Made by a program: the position numbers and the translations under genes
Shown: positions 38,612 to 47,749 of the stretch, one piece after another
Layout of the letters: every line of letters begins with the position of its first letter
Numbering within the stretch: the stretch's first letter is position 1
Origin: Clostridium sp. CM027
GTDB taxonomy: Bacteria; Bacillota; Clostridia; Clostridiales; Clostridiaceae
DNA length: 64,000 bases
Direction: 5' to 3'
Assembly: GCF_024730565.1 (NCBI RefSeq)
Contig: NZ_CP077725.1
Coordinates: 558,001 to 622,000 of the forward strand
The notes under the pieces: generated by a model
What the model was told of the DNA's origin: nothing
Database searches by the model: none
What the model saw: the letters and a program-made list of their open reading frames with translations, nothing else

Positions 38612-39865
38612 ATGAATGAACAAATAGTAGGGATTGATTTAGGATCATCAAAAATATGTGGATCAGTTGGTAAAATCAGTAGTAATGGAAAACTTCAGAT
38701 TATAGGCATTACATCAGTTGTATGTAGTGGTTTAAATAAATCAGTTGTAATAGATATTGATAGTACAGCGGAAGCTATAAAAAAATGTATTACACAATTA
38801 GAGCGTATGACAGATACACAAATCAATGAAGGGTATATATCTTTACCTGGAGGAATTTGTGAACTAGTAAGAAATACAGGTATGATTGCGATATCTTCTG
38901 AAGACAGAGAAATAAAGCAGAGCGACGTGGACAGGGTAATTGAGGCAGCTAAACTCATCTCAGTTCCGCCCGATAAAGAAATAGTAGGTGTTGAGCCCGA
39001 ACAATATATTGTTGATGGATATGATAATATCAAAGACCCTAGAGGAATGAGTGGTATAAGGCTAGAAGTTGAAGGACAAGTAGTCATGGCACAATCCACA
39101 GTAGTTAGTAATTTATTAAAAAGTGTGAAGCGAGCTGGAATTAAAGTTAATGGGATAGTACTTCAACCATCAGCTATATCAGAGGCTGTATTACGAAAAG
39201 AAGAAAAGGACATGGGAATAGCACTAGTTGATGTTGGAGCACAAACTATTGATATTTCTATTTACAAGAGTGGAAAATTAAAACATACTTCTATTATTCA
39301 ATTAGGTGGAGATAACATAACCAACGATATCTCGGTTTGTCTTAAAGTTCCTTTTAGCGAAGGTGAAAGATTAAAGCTTAAATATGGAAGCTTAATTAAA
39401 GAAAATGGAGAAAACGTTGAGAAAATTAGAGTCAAAGATTCTTATGATAATTTAATGGAAATTGATAATAATTTATTAGTTGATATAATTTATGCTAGAG
39501 TAGATGAGTTATTACATTTGATTAAAAGAAACCTAGTAAATAGTGGATTTTATAATGAAACTTCTGGAGTAGTAATAGTTGGTGGAGGTATAGCTTTATT
39601 AAGAGGCACTAATGAACTCAGTAAAGTTATACTCGATAAGTCAGTGAGAATCGGTTCACCAGAGTATGTAGGAGCAGCTAGCCCTATATATGTTACAGCA
39701 GTAGGTATAGTGCTTCAAGCTGTTAATAATATTAAAACTAGTAATAGTTCATTGGAAGAATCAGATGAACATTCATATGATAACAAATGGTCAAAAAACA
39801 AAAATATAAAAGTAGAAAATGGATTTGCATCAAAAATAAAAGGTTTTTTTGCAGATTTTTTCTAA
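38612..39865 (+). CDS. ftsA: Cell division protein FtsA
   Basis: 417-residue actin-like ATPase that tethers FtsZ to the membrane. Actin-fold phosphate loops VGIDLGSSKICGSVG and ALVDVGAQTIDISIYKSG, adenine loop VVIVGGGIALLRGTNEL, the 1C domain inserted after the first phosphate loop, and the C-terminal amphipathic helix (SKIKGFFADFF) that inserts into the membrane. Followed by ftsZ after 15 nt. GAGGGGGG precedes ATG. Confidence 0.95.
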   Translation: MNEQIVGIDLGSSKICGSVGKISSNGKLQIIGITSVVCSGLNKSVVIDIDSTAEAIKKCITQLERMTDTQINEGYISLPGGICELVRNTGMIAISSEDREIKQSDVDRVIEAAKLISVPPDKEIVGVEPEQYIVDGYDNIKDPRGMSGIRLEVEGQVVMAQSTVVSNLLKSVKRAGIKVNGIVLQPSAISEAVLRKEEKDMGIALVDVGAQTIDISIYKSGKLKHTSIIQLGGDNITNDISVCLKVPFSEGERLKLKYGSLIKENGENVEKIRVKDSYDNLMEIDNNLLVDIIYARVDELLHLIKRNLVNSGFYNETSGVVIVGGGIALLRGTNELSKVILDKSVRIGSPEYVGAASPIYVTAVGIVLQAVNNIKTSNSSLEESDEHSYDNKWSKNKNIKVENGFASKIKGFFADFF

Positions 39866-39880
39866 AGAGGAGGTAGTGTT

Positions 39881-40972
39881 GTGCTAGATTTTGATGTTGA
39901 TGTTCAAGAATTTGCTCAAATTAAAGTAATTGGGTGTGGAGGCGGAGGAAACAATGCTATAAACAGAATGATTATAGAGGGACTCAAAAACGTGGAGTTT
40001 ATAGCGATAAATACCGATAAACAAGCTTTAATTCTTTCTCATGCAGTTCAAAAAATTCAAATTGGTGATAAGTTAACTAAGGGGCTAGGAGCAGGCGCTA
40101 ATCCAGAAATAGGTATGAAAGCGGCAGAAGAAAGTAAAGAAGAAATTTCTCAAGCAATAAAAGGAGCGGATATGGTATTTATTACTGCAGGTATGGGAGG
40201 CGGTACAGGTACTGGAGCTGCACCTGTAGTTGCAGAAATCGCTAAATCCATGGGAATACTTACTGTAGGAGTTGTAACAAAACCATTCCCTTTTGAAGGC
40301 AGAAAAAGAATGATTAATGCTGAAATCGGAATAAAAACGCTTAAAGAAGTAGTTGATACTTTAGTAACAATTCCAAATGAAAGATTATTAACAATGGTAG
40401 ATAAAAAAACTACATTGATGGACTCTTTCAAAATGGCAGATGATGTTTTAAGACAAGGTATACAAGGTATATCTGATTTGATTACTATACCCGGTCTTGT
40501 AAATTTAGATTTTGCAGATGTGAGAACAATTATGCTTGCTAAAGGTCTTGCACATATGGGTGTTGGTAGAGCCTCTGGTGATAATAGATCTCAAGAGGCA
40601 GCAAAACAAGCTATTTCAAGCCCGTTACTAGAAACTTCTATAGTCGGTGCTACAGGTGTACTTTTAAATATTACTGGTGGAATGGACTTAGGTTTACTTG
40701 AAATAAATGAGGCTGCGGAAATTGTACAAGGTGCAGCTGACCCAGACGCTAATATTATATTTGGTGCAGTTATAGATGAAGACCTAAAAGATGAAATAAG
40801 AATAACAGTTATTGCAACTGGTTTTGAAAGTGACAAAGTTGTGCAAAATAAAACTGTCCCAAAGCCTAAAGTAAAAGAACCAGTTAATCCTATTGAAGAA
40901 GTTGCATATACTAAAGAGTATGGAGATTCTGATTTAGAAATTCCAGCTTTTTTAAGAAGACAAAGCAAGTAA
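39881..40972 (+). CDS. ftsZ: Cell division tubulin homologue FtsZ
   Basis: 363-residue GTPase that forms the division ring. [11 protein letters not shown] at the N-terminus, the tubulin signature GGGTGTG at 106-112, NLDFADV (T7 loop, catalytic) near 208, and the C-terminal peptide IPAFLRRQ that binds FtsA. Short linker. GTG start after AGAGGAGG. The terminator follows at once. Confidence 0.98.
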   Translation: MLDFDVDVQEFAQIKVIGCGGGGNNAINRMIIEGLKNVEFIAINTDKQALILSHAVQKIQIGDKLTKGLGAGANPEIGMKAAEESKEEISQAIKGADMVFITAGMGGGTGTGAAPVVAEIAKSMGILTVGVVTKPFPFEGRKRMINAEIGIKTLKEVVDTLVTIPNERLLTMVDKKTTLMDSFKMADDVLRQGIQGISDLITIPGLVNLDFADVRTIMLAKGLAHMGVGRASGDNRSQEAAKQAISSPLLETSIVGATGVLLNITGGMDLGLLEINEAAEIVQGAADPDANIIFGAVIDEDLKDEIRITVIATGFESDKVVQNKTVPKPKVKEPVNPIEEVAYTKEYGDSDLEIPAFLRRQSK

Positions 40973-40980
40973 TAAATAGT

Positions 40981-41006
40981 AAAGTGCCTTTTGGCACTTT
41001 ATTTGC
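40981..41006 (+). terminator. ftsAZ terminator
   Basis: Perfect 8-bp stem AAAGTGCC / GGCACTTT (40981-40988, 40993-41000), loop TTTT, T-rich tail. Confidence 0.85.
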
Positions 41007-41050
41007 GTTTAGGGCAATTTTAATTGCTAATAGGACATAATCTCTATGCA

Positions 41051-41127
41051 AATTCACTAAGTTAACTTAAGTCGTTTTAGAGGGGCTAGTTAACGTGGTG
41101 AATTAATAAGGAATGGTCCTTTTTTTT
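41051..41127 (+). other. Inverted repeat plus terminator between ftsZ and spoIIGA
   Basis: AATTCACTAAGTTAACT (41051-41067) and AGTTAACGTGGTGAATT (41088-41104) form an imperfect inverted repeat (14 of 17), followed by AAGGA/TCCTT and eight T (41108-41127). Looks like the end of a short structured transcript, separate from the ftsZ terminator. Confidence 0.5.
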
Positions 41128-41203
41128 ACTTTGTATTTCCTAACACAATATGGGAAAAAATGGTGATTTATAGAAGAATAAAAATAAAAAAATATTGTAA
41201 AAA

Positions 41204-41236
41204 ATGACAAAATTTTGATTGCATAAGTTATATAAT
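41204..41236 (+). promoter_or_regulatory. Candidate spoIIGA promoter with Spo0A-box-like site
   Basis: ATGACA (41204-41209) and TATAAT (41231-41236) are 21 bp apart, as in the B. subtilis spoIIG promoter where Spo0A compensates for a wide spacer; the minus strand reads TTTTGTCAT there, similar to a 0A box (TTTGTCGAA). Inference only. Confidence 0.4.
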
Positions 41237-41258
41237 AATTTTAAAGGAGGAAGAGCAA

Positions 41259-42065
41259 GTGATAGTATATATAGATGTCCTTATATTAGTGAATTTTATA
41301 GTTAATCTATTCATATTGCATATTACAGTTCAAACATTAAGAAAAAGAGTAAATCTTATATGGATGTGTCTTTCAAGTTTTATAGGCAGCTTATATGTAT
41401 TAACAGTAGTCTATCCAAAGCTTAGATACTTGACATATTTGCCTTTTAAAATATTAGTACCAGTCGCGATGATTTTAATTGTTTTTAGAGAAAAAAACAT
41501 TTTATTCAATATTAAGGCTTCTTTAATATTTATATTATATTCAATACTTTTAGCTGGAATGTGTTTATTTATACAAATGAACAATAGTAAAAATATGTCA
41601 TTTGATATAATCATAATAAATTTTCCTTACGAAAAATTAATGCTTTCAGTAATGATAATTTATATATTGATATACAGGATCATGATTTTTATTGGAGATA
41701 GAAAAAAAATATCAACACTTATATACACTGTTGATATAATAAATAAAAGCTATAAAAAAACTATTAAGGCATTTTTAGATACTGGAAATGAGCTTCGTGA
41801 ACCTGCTACCAACTTACCAGTATTAATTGTTGAACGGGATATTTTAAGCGAAATTTTGTTAGAAAGAAACAACACTTACTTTATTCCTTATAATGTAGTG
41901 AATGGCACTAATGGAAGGCTTATAGGGTTTAAACCACAGTATATTAATATTCATATTGATAAAAAGAATGTTGAAACAAGAGATGTAATTATAGCATTTT
42001 GTGAGTATAAATTAAGCAAAGATAATGACTATAACGCTCTTATGTCTAGAGGGATACTCAGTTAG
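41259..42065 (+). CDS. spoIIGA: Sigma-E processing peptidase SpoIIGA
   Basis: 268-residue membrane protease that cleaves pro-SigE after engulfment signalling from the forespore. N-terminal half has five hydrophobic helices; the C-terminal half is a retropepsin-like aspartic protease with FLDTGNELREP (catalytic Asp) near residue 173-183. GTG start after AAGGAGGAAG. Its substrate gene sigE follows 55 nt downstream. Expression is probably Spo0A-dependent. Confidence 0.93.
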   Translation: MIVYIDVLILVNFIVNLFILHITVQTLRKRVNLIWMCLSSFIGSLYVLTVVYPKLRYLTYLPFKILVPVAMILIVFREKNILFNIKASLIFILYSILLAGMCLFIQMNNSKNMSFDIIIINFPYEKLMLSVMIIYILIYRIMIFIGDRKKISTLIYTVDIINKSYKKTIKAFLDTGNELREPATNLPVLIVERDILSEILLERNNTYFIPYNVVNGTNGRLIGFKPQYINIHIDKKNVETRDVIIAFCEYKLSKDNDYNALMSRGILS

Positions 42066-42120
42066 ATGATTTAATAGGAAATGATCGCTATGTGCTAATA
42101 ATATAGATGGGGAGGAAATT

Positions 42121-42828
42121 ATGTTCAATTTTAAAGTGATGTTAAACAAGTTATTTGCTAAATTCAAAATATTTTCAAACAATTTGTTTTATATAGGAGG
42201 GAACGATGCATTGCCACCTCCTTTAACTAAGGATGAAGAGTATGAGTTAGTAGTTAAATTAGATACAGGTGATAAGCAGGTGAGAGCTACCTTAATTGAA
42301 AGAAATTTAAGACTGGTAGTATATATAGCAAGGAAGTTTGAGAATACAGGCTTAAATGTTGAAGATTTAATTTCTGTAGGAACCATAGGGCTTATAAAAG
42401 CAGTTAATACTTTTGATCCTGAAAAGAACATTAAGCTAGCTACATATGCTTCAAGATGTATAGAGAATGAAATTTTAATGTATCTTAGGCGAAATAGTAA
42501 AATTAAAACAGAAATTTCTCTTTATGAGCCTCTAAATGTTGATTGGGACGGTAATGAATTGCTGCTCTCAGACATTATTGGAACGGACAACGATGTGGTT
42601 TATAATATTATTGAAGAAGATGTAGATAAACAATTGCTTTGGCTTGCTATGCAACGTTTAAATTCAAGAGAAAAAGAAATTGTTCAATTAAGATTTGGCT
42701 TAAATGGAACCATAGAAAAAACACAAAAAGAAGTGGCTGATATACTTGGAATATCACAATCTTATATCTCAAGGCTTGAAAAAAGAATAATAAAAAGATT
42801 ACAAAAAGAAATAAATAAAATGGTATAG
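42121..42828 (+). CDS. sigE: Sporulation sigma factor SigE (pro-form)
   Basis: 235-residue early mother-cell sigma factor. Very close to B. subtilis SigE in [40 protein letters not shown] (split into region 2) and the final [23 protein letters not shown]. The first 27 or so residues are the pro-sequence removed by SpoIIGA. RBS GGGGAGGAA. In relatives sigG follows; here the next 240 bp have no gene before the ylmC-like frame. Confidence 0.95.
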   Translation: MFNFKVMLNKLFAKFKIFSNNLFYIGGNDALPPPLTKDEEYELVVKLDTGDKQVRATLIERNLRLVVYIARKFENTGLNVEDLISVGTIGLIKAVNTFDPEKNIKLATYASRCIENEILMYLRRNSKIKTEISLYEPLNVDWDGNELLLSDIIGTDNDVVYNIIEEDVDKQLLWLAMQRLNSREKEIVQLRFGLNGTIEKTQKEVADILGISQSYISRLEKRIIKRLQKEINKMV

Positions 42829-43067
42829 GAGCCGCAAGTAGGACCCTTTTTATAATTTTATTTTAGAAACCGATTTTAAAAGTTATTATTTGAAGATTAA
42901 ATATTAAGCAAAATGAAACAAATAAAGAAATGTTCTAATTATAAATAATATTTTTAATAACTTATGAATATAAATAATATAAAGTGCTAGGCCTCTAAAA
43001 ATAGACTAGAGTAGTGACTAGCTGGTTTAAAAAAAGGGTTTATGAAAACTTATTGGGGGTGAACAAA

Positions 43068-43328
43068 ATGGAAAGTTTAATGTTTGCAATAAATAATTTA
43101 AGACAGATGGAAATTATAGATATAAGTTCAGGCTCAAAAATGGGATATATCAAAGATTTAAAAGTTGATTGTGAAGACTATAGAATTATTTCAATCCTAA
43201 TGCCAACCCAAAAGTCATCTTGGTTCAATAAAAATAATAGTGTTGAGATACCTTGGGAAAAAGTAAAGAAAATTGGGGTAGATGTTATTCTTGTAGATGG
43301 TAGTGATGTAAATATAGAAAACGAATAG
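43068..43328 (+). CDS. YlmC/YmxH-family PRC-barrel sporulation protein
   Basis: 86-residue single PRC-barrel protein of the YlmC/YmxH family, common in sporulation operons of Firmicutes: MEIIDISSGSKMGYIKDLKVDCEDYRIISILMP and IPWEKVKKIGVDVILV. Molecular function unknown. ATG 43068 follows GGGGGTG; the frame is open to 43014. nrdR follows in about 60 nt. Confidence 0.85.
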   Translation: MESLMFAINNLRQMEIIDISSGSKMGYIKDLKVDCEDYRIISILMPTQKSSWFNKNNSVEIPWEKVKKIGVDVILVDGSDVNIENE

Positions 43329-43388
43329 GAAAAAGTGTATAATGTTAGTATATTTGCTAACTATACTATGAAAAGGACGTGAAGGCCA

Positions 43389-43844
43389 TTGAAATGTCCA
43401 TATTGCAGCTGTGAAGAAAGTAAAGTAGTTGATTCTAGATCAACAGATGAGAATATTGCAACTAGAAGAAGAAGAGAGTGCCTAAGTTGTTTTAAGAGAT
43501 ATACTACATATGAAAAAGTGGAAGATGTACCTATTTTAGTAATAAAGAAGGATTCTAATAGAGAATATTTTGACAGAACGAAAATATTAAATGGCCTTAT
43601 GAAGGCATGCCAAAAGAGGCCGGTGTCAAGAAAACAAATAGAAGCTATTTGTGATGAAGTAGAAAAACAGTTAAACAATGAAATGCTTACAGAAGTGAAA
43701 TCAGATTATATAGGAGAAATCATTATGAGCATATTAAAAAATGTAGATGAGGTATCTTATGTGAGGTTTGCTTCAGTTTATAGGCAATTCAAAGATATTA
43801 ATACATTCATGGAAGAGATAAGGAAATTAATGTCTAAGGAATGA
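43389..43844 (+). CDS. nrdR: Transcriptional repressor NrdR
   Basis: 151-residue nucleotide-sensing repressor of ribonucleotide reductase genes. Zinc ribbon CPYC near residue 3 and CLSC near residue 31, then an ATP-cone (VIKKDSNREYFDRTKILNGLMKACQKRPV). The first codon is TTG, forced by the conserved MKCPYC start; RBS AAGGACGTGAAGG is about 7-15 nt upstream. A strong terminator follows. Confidence 0.96.
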   Translation: MKCPYCSCEESKVVDSRSTDENIATRRRRECLSCFKRYTTYEKVEDVPILVIKKDSNREYFDRTKILNGLMKACQKRPVSRKQIEAICDEVEKQLNNEMLTEVKSDYIGEIIMSILKNVDEVSYVRFASVYRQFKDINTFMEEIRKLMSKE

Positions 43845-43868
43845 AAATGCCCTTAGGCATTTTTTTTA
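43844..43868 (+). terminator. nrdR terminator
   Basis: Perfect 8-bp stem AAAATGCC / GGCATTTT (43844-43851, 43856-43863), loop CTTA, T-run. Confidence 0.9.
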
Positions 43869-44077
43869 TAATTTTTTTTTGAAAAACTACGAGAAAATTA
43901 TGACGTAGCAGCTAAATATATTAGAGGCTGATGATATGAAACTATCAGGTAAGTAATAGAACAGTTTACTAGTGAGGATATTTAGAGTAATATTAAGGCT
44001 AGTAATAATAAACAAAAGAAAATGTATTATTGTTTATTTAAAACAATAAACTAACGCTGAAATATGGAGGGATTAAC

Positions 44078-44773
44078 ATGGCTGAAGAAAAAATATTAGT
44101 GGTTGATGATGAGGAACATATACAAGAGTTAATTAAATTTAATTTGGAGAAGAATGGTTATAAAGTTATGTGTGCTAATAATGGTATAGATGCTATAAAA
44201 CTTGCTAAAGAACAATTGCCGCAATTGATGTTACTAGATTTAATGTTACCTGGAATGGATGGCCTAGATGTTTGTAAGGAAATTAGAAAAGATTCATCTA
44301 TGTCAAATATGTCAATAATAATGATAACAGCAAAAGCAGAAGAAATAGATAAAATAATAGGGCTAGAGTTAGGGGCAGACGATTATATTACAAAGCCATT
44401 CTCAGTAAGGGAGCTAGTAGCAAGAATCAAAGCCATGCTTAGAAGAACCAATATGCAAGTAGCTGAAAAGTCTTTTAGTGTTGGAAATTTGACTATTGAT
44501 TTTGGTAAGCACGAGGTTATTAAAGGTGAAATCAAAATTGATTTGACATTAAAGGAATTCGAACTATTGGAAATTTTGATAAAGAATAAAGGAAGAGTTA
44601 TGACTAGAGACTTTTTATTAGATAAAATATGGGGTTATGAATACTTAGGAGAAACAAGAACTGTTGACGTTCACATAAGACATTTAAGGCAAAAAATTGA
44701 AGAAGATGATAAAAATCCAATGTATATCCAGACTATTAGGGGCATAGGATATAGATTTAATTTTGGAGAGTAA
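44078..44773 (+). CDS. phoP: Phosphate response regulator PhoP/PhoB
   Basis: 231-residue OmpR-type response regulator. Receiver domain with DDEEHIQ, phospho-acceptor Asp54 in LLDLMLPGMDG, K in YITKPFSVREL, then a winged-helix DNA-binding domain ending in GYRFN. Partner kinase gene starts 2 nt after its stop. Assigned to phosphate control because pstSCAB-phoU and a Pho-box array follow directly. RBS TGGAGGG. Confidence 0.93.
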   Translation: MAEEKILVVDDEEHIQELIKFNLEKNGYKVMCANNGIDAIKLAKEQLPQLMLLDLMLPGMDGLDVCKEIRKDSSMSNMSIIMITAKAEEIDKIIGLELGADDYITKPFSVRELVARIKAMLRRTNMQVAEKSFSVGNLTIDFGKHEVIKGEIKIDLTLKEFELLEILIKNKGRVMTRDFLLDKIWGYEYLGETRTVDVHIRHLRQKIEEDDKNPMYIQTIRGIGYRFNFGE

Positions 44774-44775
44774 TT

Positions 44776-46479
44776 ATGAAAAAAAAATTACTTATATATT
44801 TGTTAAGCACTGTGATTTTTATATTTGTGGTAGTAACTGCATTATTCACGTCTATTTTTAATTATGAATATCAGCAAAATCTAAAAGGGAAGCTTCAAAT
44901 TAATAACAATATGATTATTAGATTATTGCAAAGTAATAATTTAAGAGACCCTCAGAAATTTTTTATGGAGAACTTAGAAAGTTCGCAGCTAAGAGTTACC
45001 TATGTTGATAAAAATGGTAAAGTTATTTATGATTCAAATATAAGCGGGGAAACTATGGATGATCATAATGATAGGCAAGAAATAAAAGACGCAAGAAAAA
45101 GCGGCAGTGGATTTACAGTGAGATATAGTAAATCTACTGATCGGAATATGATGTATTTTGCAACCACTTTTGGTGATGGGTTTATTATTAGAAGTTCTAT
45201 GCCTCTTGAAATTGTAAATGGATTAGGCAGTAAATATTTTAAGCTTTACATCTTAGCCATAATTTTTTCAGCAATAATGTCAATTTGGTTTTCTCTAAAA
45301 CTATCATATATTATAGTAAAACCAATTACCGACTTGATTTTTATTACTTCAAGAATTAGTAAGGGCGAATTTCATAGAAGAGCTAGAGTATTATCAGATG
45401 GTGAAATAGGACAACTAGCTAAGAATTTTAATGAGATGGCGGATAAACTAGAGTCTACATTGAATGAAGTTACCGATAAGCAAAACAGGCTTGAGGCTAT
45501 TTTGCAAAGTATGGATAGTGGAGTCATTGCTGTAGATAGAAAAAATAAAGTGATAATGATTAATCCATATGCTAAAAAAACATTTGGAATCACTAAAGAT
45601 ATTATAGGGCAGAATCTTCTGGATAATATAAGGGATTTTGAATTAGAAAATATCTTCCACCAAAGTGATAATGATTATAAGGAAATAAAGATAGTTTGGC
45701 CACAAGAAAGAGAACTTAGAATAAAAACTACAGATATAATTAACAGAAGCGAACATATAGGCACTGTGGCAGTTGTTCAAGATATTACAGAAGTGAAAAA
45801 ATTGGAAAATATGAGAACACAATTTGTTGCTAATGTTTCTCATGAGCTTAAAACGCCTTTAACCTCTATTAAAGGGTTTGCAGAAACTCTAAAATATGTT
45901 GATGATGCTGACACAAAGGAAAAATTTTTAAATATAATCAATGAAGAAGCTGAAAGATTAACTAGATTAAGTACAGATATTTTAACACTTTCACATATAG
46001 AACAACAAAAGGAAGTTAAAAATGAAAAAATTAATATTAATAAAATTGTAGAAAATGTCTACAACTTAATGAAAAACATAGCAGAATTAAAAGGAATCAA
46101 GTTAAAGGTTGATCAGCGAAATGTAAAAGAAGTGATAGGTGACGCTGATAGGTTTAAACAAATGTTAATTAACTTAGTAGATAATGCAATAAACTACTCA
46201 GAAACTGGAGATAGTGTTTGCATTGGAATGGAGAGCAAGGATGATAGATGCATGCTATGGGTTAAGGACACTGGGGTTGGAATAGACAAAGAACAAATTC
46301 CACGTATATTTGAGAGATTTTACAGAGTGGATAAGGCTCGTTTAAGATCAAAAGGTGGCACTGGATTAGGACTTGCTATTGTTAAGCATATAGTACTTAA
46401 ATTAAATGGAAAAATATATGTGGAAAGTCAGCTAGGATCAGGCAGTAAATTTATAGTTGAAATTCCGTACGCTAAATAA
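44776..46479 (+). CDS. phoR: Phosphate sensor histidine kinase PhoR
   Basis: 567-residue sensor kinase. First transmembrane helix at about 5-27, an extracellular domain (about 28-150), second transmembrane helix near 160-180, HAMP, PAS (about 240-340), HisKA with phospho-acceptor His356 in VSHELKTPLTSIKGF, and HATPase_c with N box LVDNAINYS and GGTGLGLAIVK. PhoR-type architecture with PAS fits reception of PhoU/Pst signals. A 17-bp terminator follows. Confidence 0.93.
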   Translation: MKKKLLIYLLSTVIFIFVVVTALFTSIFNYEYQQNLKGKLQINNNMIIRLLQSNNLRDPQKFFMENLESSQLRVTYVDKNGKVIYDSNISGETMDDHNDRQEIKDARKSGSGFTVRYSKSTDRNMMYFATTFGDGFIIRSSMPLEIVNGLGSKYFKLYILAIIFSAIMSIWFSLKLSYIIVKPITDLIFITSRISKGEFHRRARVLSDGEIGQLAKNFNEMADKLESTLNEVTDKQNRLEAILQSMDSGVIAVDRKNKVIMINPYAKKTFGITKDIIGQNLLDNIRDFELENIFHQSDNDYKEIKIVWPQERELRIKTTDIINRSEHIGTVAVVQDITEVKKLENMRTQFVANVSHELKTPLTSIKGFAETLKYVDDADTKEKFLNIINEEAERLTRLSTDILTLSHIEQQKEVKNEKININKIVENVYNLMKNIAELKGIKLKVDQRNVKEVIGDADRFKQMLINLVDNAINYSETGDSVCIGMESKDDRCMLWVKDTGVGIDKEQIPRIFERFYRVDKARLRSKGGTGLGLAIVKHIVLKLNGKIYVESQLGSGSKFIVEIPYAK

Positions 46480-46480
46480 A

Positions 46481-46521
46481 AATAAAGCTATCGCGTTATT
46501 AACGTGATAGCTTTATTTTTA
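46481..46521 (+). terminator. phoPR terminator
   Basis: 17-bp stem (46481-46497 with 46501-46517, one G-U pair), 3-nt loop, T-run. Confidence 0.88.
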
Positions 46522-46537
46522 TCATTGTAAAGTTTAA

Positions 46538-46599
46538 TTAACATTAGCTAAACTTTAGTTAACTTTGCCTTAATACAAAGTTAACTTTCGGGGTATAAT
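46538..46599 (+). promoter_or_regulatory. pst promoter with Pho-box array
   Basis: Five TTAACTTT-like direct repeats end at 46545, 46556, 46566, 46577 and 46588, that is every 10-11 bp (TTAACATT, TAAACTTT, TTAACTTT, TTAATACA, TTAACTTT). The last ends 5 bp before the -10 TATAAT (46594-46599) and replaces a -35. This matches PhoP-activated promoters of Firmicutes. Confidence 0.75.
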
Positions 46600-46659
46600 A
46601 TTATAAGTGTAATGAGTAGCTAATAAAACAATCTAAATAAATGAACGGGGGAATTATCA

Positions 46660-47547
46660 ATGAAAAGAAAAAACTTAAAATTAATGGTCGCTGCACTAGC
46701 AGTTGCAATGACAGCAGGAATTTCCACGGGTTGTTCAAGTAAAACTGCACCTAAAACTGAGACTAAAAAAAATGAGTTATCAGGTACAATAACAGCAGCA
46801 GGATCAACATCACTTCAGCCTTTAGCTGAATTAGGTGCTAAGAGTTTTTTAGATAAAAACCCAGGAGCAACTGTAAATGTTCAAGGTGGCGGTAGTGGTA
46901 CTGGACTTAAATTAGTATTAGAAGGTAGTGTAGAAATAGGAAATTCAGATATTTATGCAAAAGATAAAGAAGGAATTGACGCAACTAAATTAAAAGACAA
47001 TAAGGTATGTGTTATAGGAATTGCAGCAGTAACAAATCAAAAATCTAAAGTTGAATCTTTAACAAAGGCTCAATTAATAGATATATTTACAGGTAAGATA
47101 AAAAACTGGAAAGAAGTTGGCGGAGCTGACATGAAAATCACTGTTATAAATAGACCAAAATCTTCAGGAACTAGAGTAACATTTAAAGAATTTGGTCTGG
47201 ATAAAAAGGAAGAAGTCGCTGGTTTAACTCAAGATTCGAGCGGAGCTGTTAAACAAGCAGTTAAACAAACAGATGGGGCAATAAGTTACTTAGCATTATC
47301 ATACTTCGCTGATGAGGCTAATAAAGAGGGTTTAACCGTACTGAAAATTAATGGTGTTTCTGCAAATGCAGAGAACATAAGCACAGATAAATATAAAATT
47401 TGGGCATATGAACATATGTATACCAAAGGTGAACCTACAGGAATAACAAAAGCATACTTGGATTATATGGTAAGTGATGAAATGAAGGCAGGGATAACAA
47501 AATTAGGGTATATTCCAATGGCAGATATGAAGGCTAAAAGAGATTAA
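46660..47547 (+). CDS. pstS: Phosphate-binding lipoprotein PstS
   Basis: 295-residue periplasmic-type binding protein of the high-affinity phosphate ABC importer. Signal peptide and lipobox STGC (Cys25), then phosphate-binding loops AAGSTSLQPL, GGGSGTGLKL and KSSGTRVTF. First gene of pstSCAB-phoU behind the Pho-box promoter. RBS CGGGGGAAT. A weak terminator follows, which may lower expression of the membrane genes relative to pstS. Confidence 0.96.
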   Translation: MKRKNLKLMVAALAVAMTAGISTGCSSKTAPKTETKKNELSGTITAAGSTSLQPLAELGAKSFLDKNPGATVNVQGGGSGTGLKLVLEGSVEIGNSDIYAKDKEGIDATKLKDNKVCVIGIAAVTNQKSKVESLTKAQLIDIFTGKIKNWKEVGGADMKITVINRPKSSGTRVTFKEFGLDKKEEVAGLTQDSSGAVKQAVKQTDGAISYLALSYFADEANKEGLTVLKINGVSANAENISTDKYKIWAYEHMYTKGEPTGITKAYLDYMVSDEMKAGITKLGYIPMADMKAKRD

Positions 47548-47556
47548 TATTCTCTA

Positions 47557-47585
47557 AAGGCTGGGTAAAACCGGTCTTATTTTGC
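47557..47585 (+). terminator. Weak terminator/attenuator between pstS and pstC
   Basis: AAGGCTGG (47557-47564) pairs with CCGGTCTT (47571-47578, two G-U pairs), loop GTAAAA, short T-run. Confidence 0.6.
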
Positions 47586-47696
47586 ATTAAATTATCACTT
47601 TCGGTTCTACAATATTAACGACTTCAGAAGGAGATTTATAACCTCGCCGAAGTTTCATTTTTGTTAGGGTAGTAAGTCCACAATTATAGAAGGTAG

Positions 47697-47727
47697 GGGG
47701 ACTTTCCTTCTGGAATATCGTTAAAAT
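47697..47727. repeat. Copy A of a 27-nt dispersed element
   Basis: ACTTTCCTTCTG (47701-47712) and the following GAATATCGTTAAAAT match the copy at 59271-59297 in 24 of 27 positions. It lies between pstS and pstC. Confidence 0.6.
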
Positions 47728-47749
47728 AATTTTTTTGAGGTACAATGAT

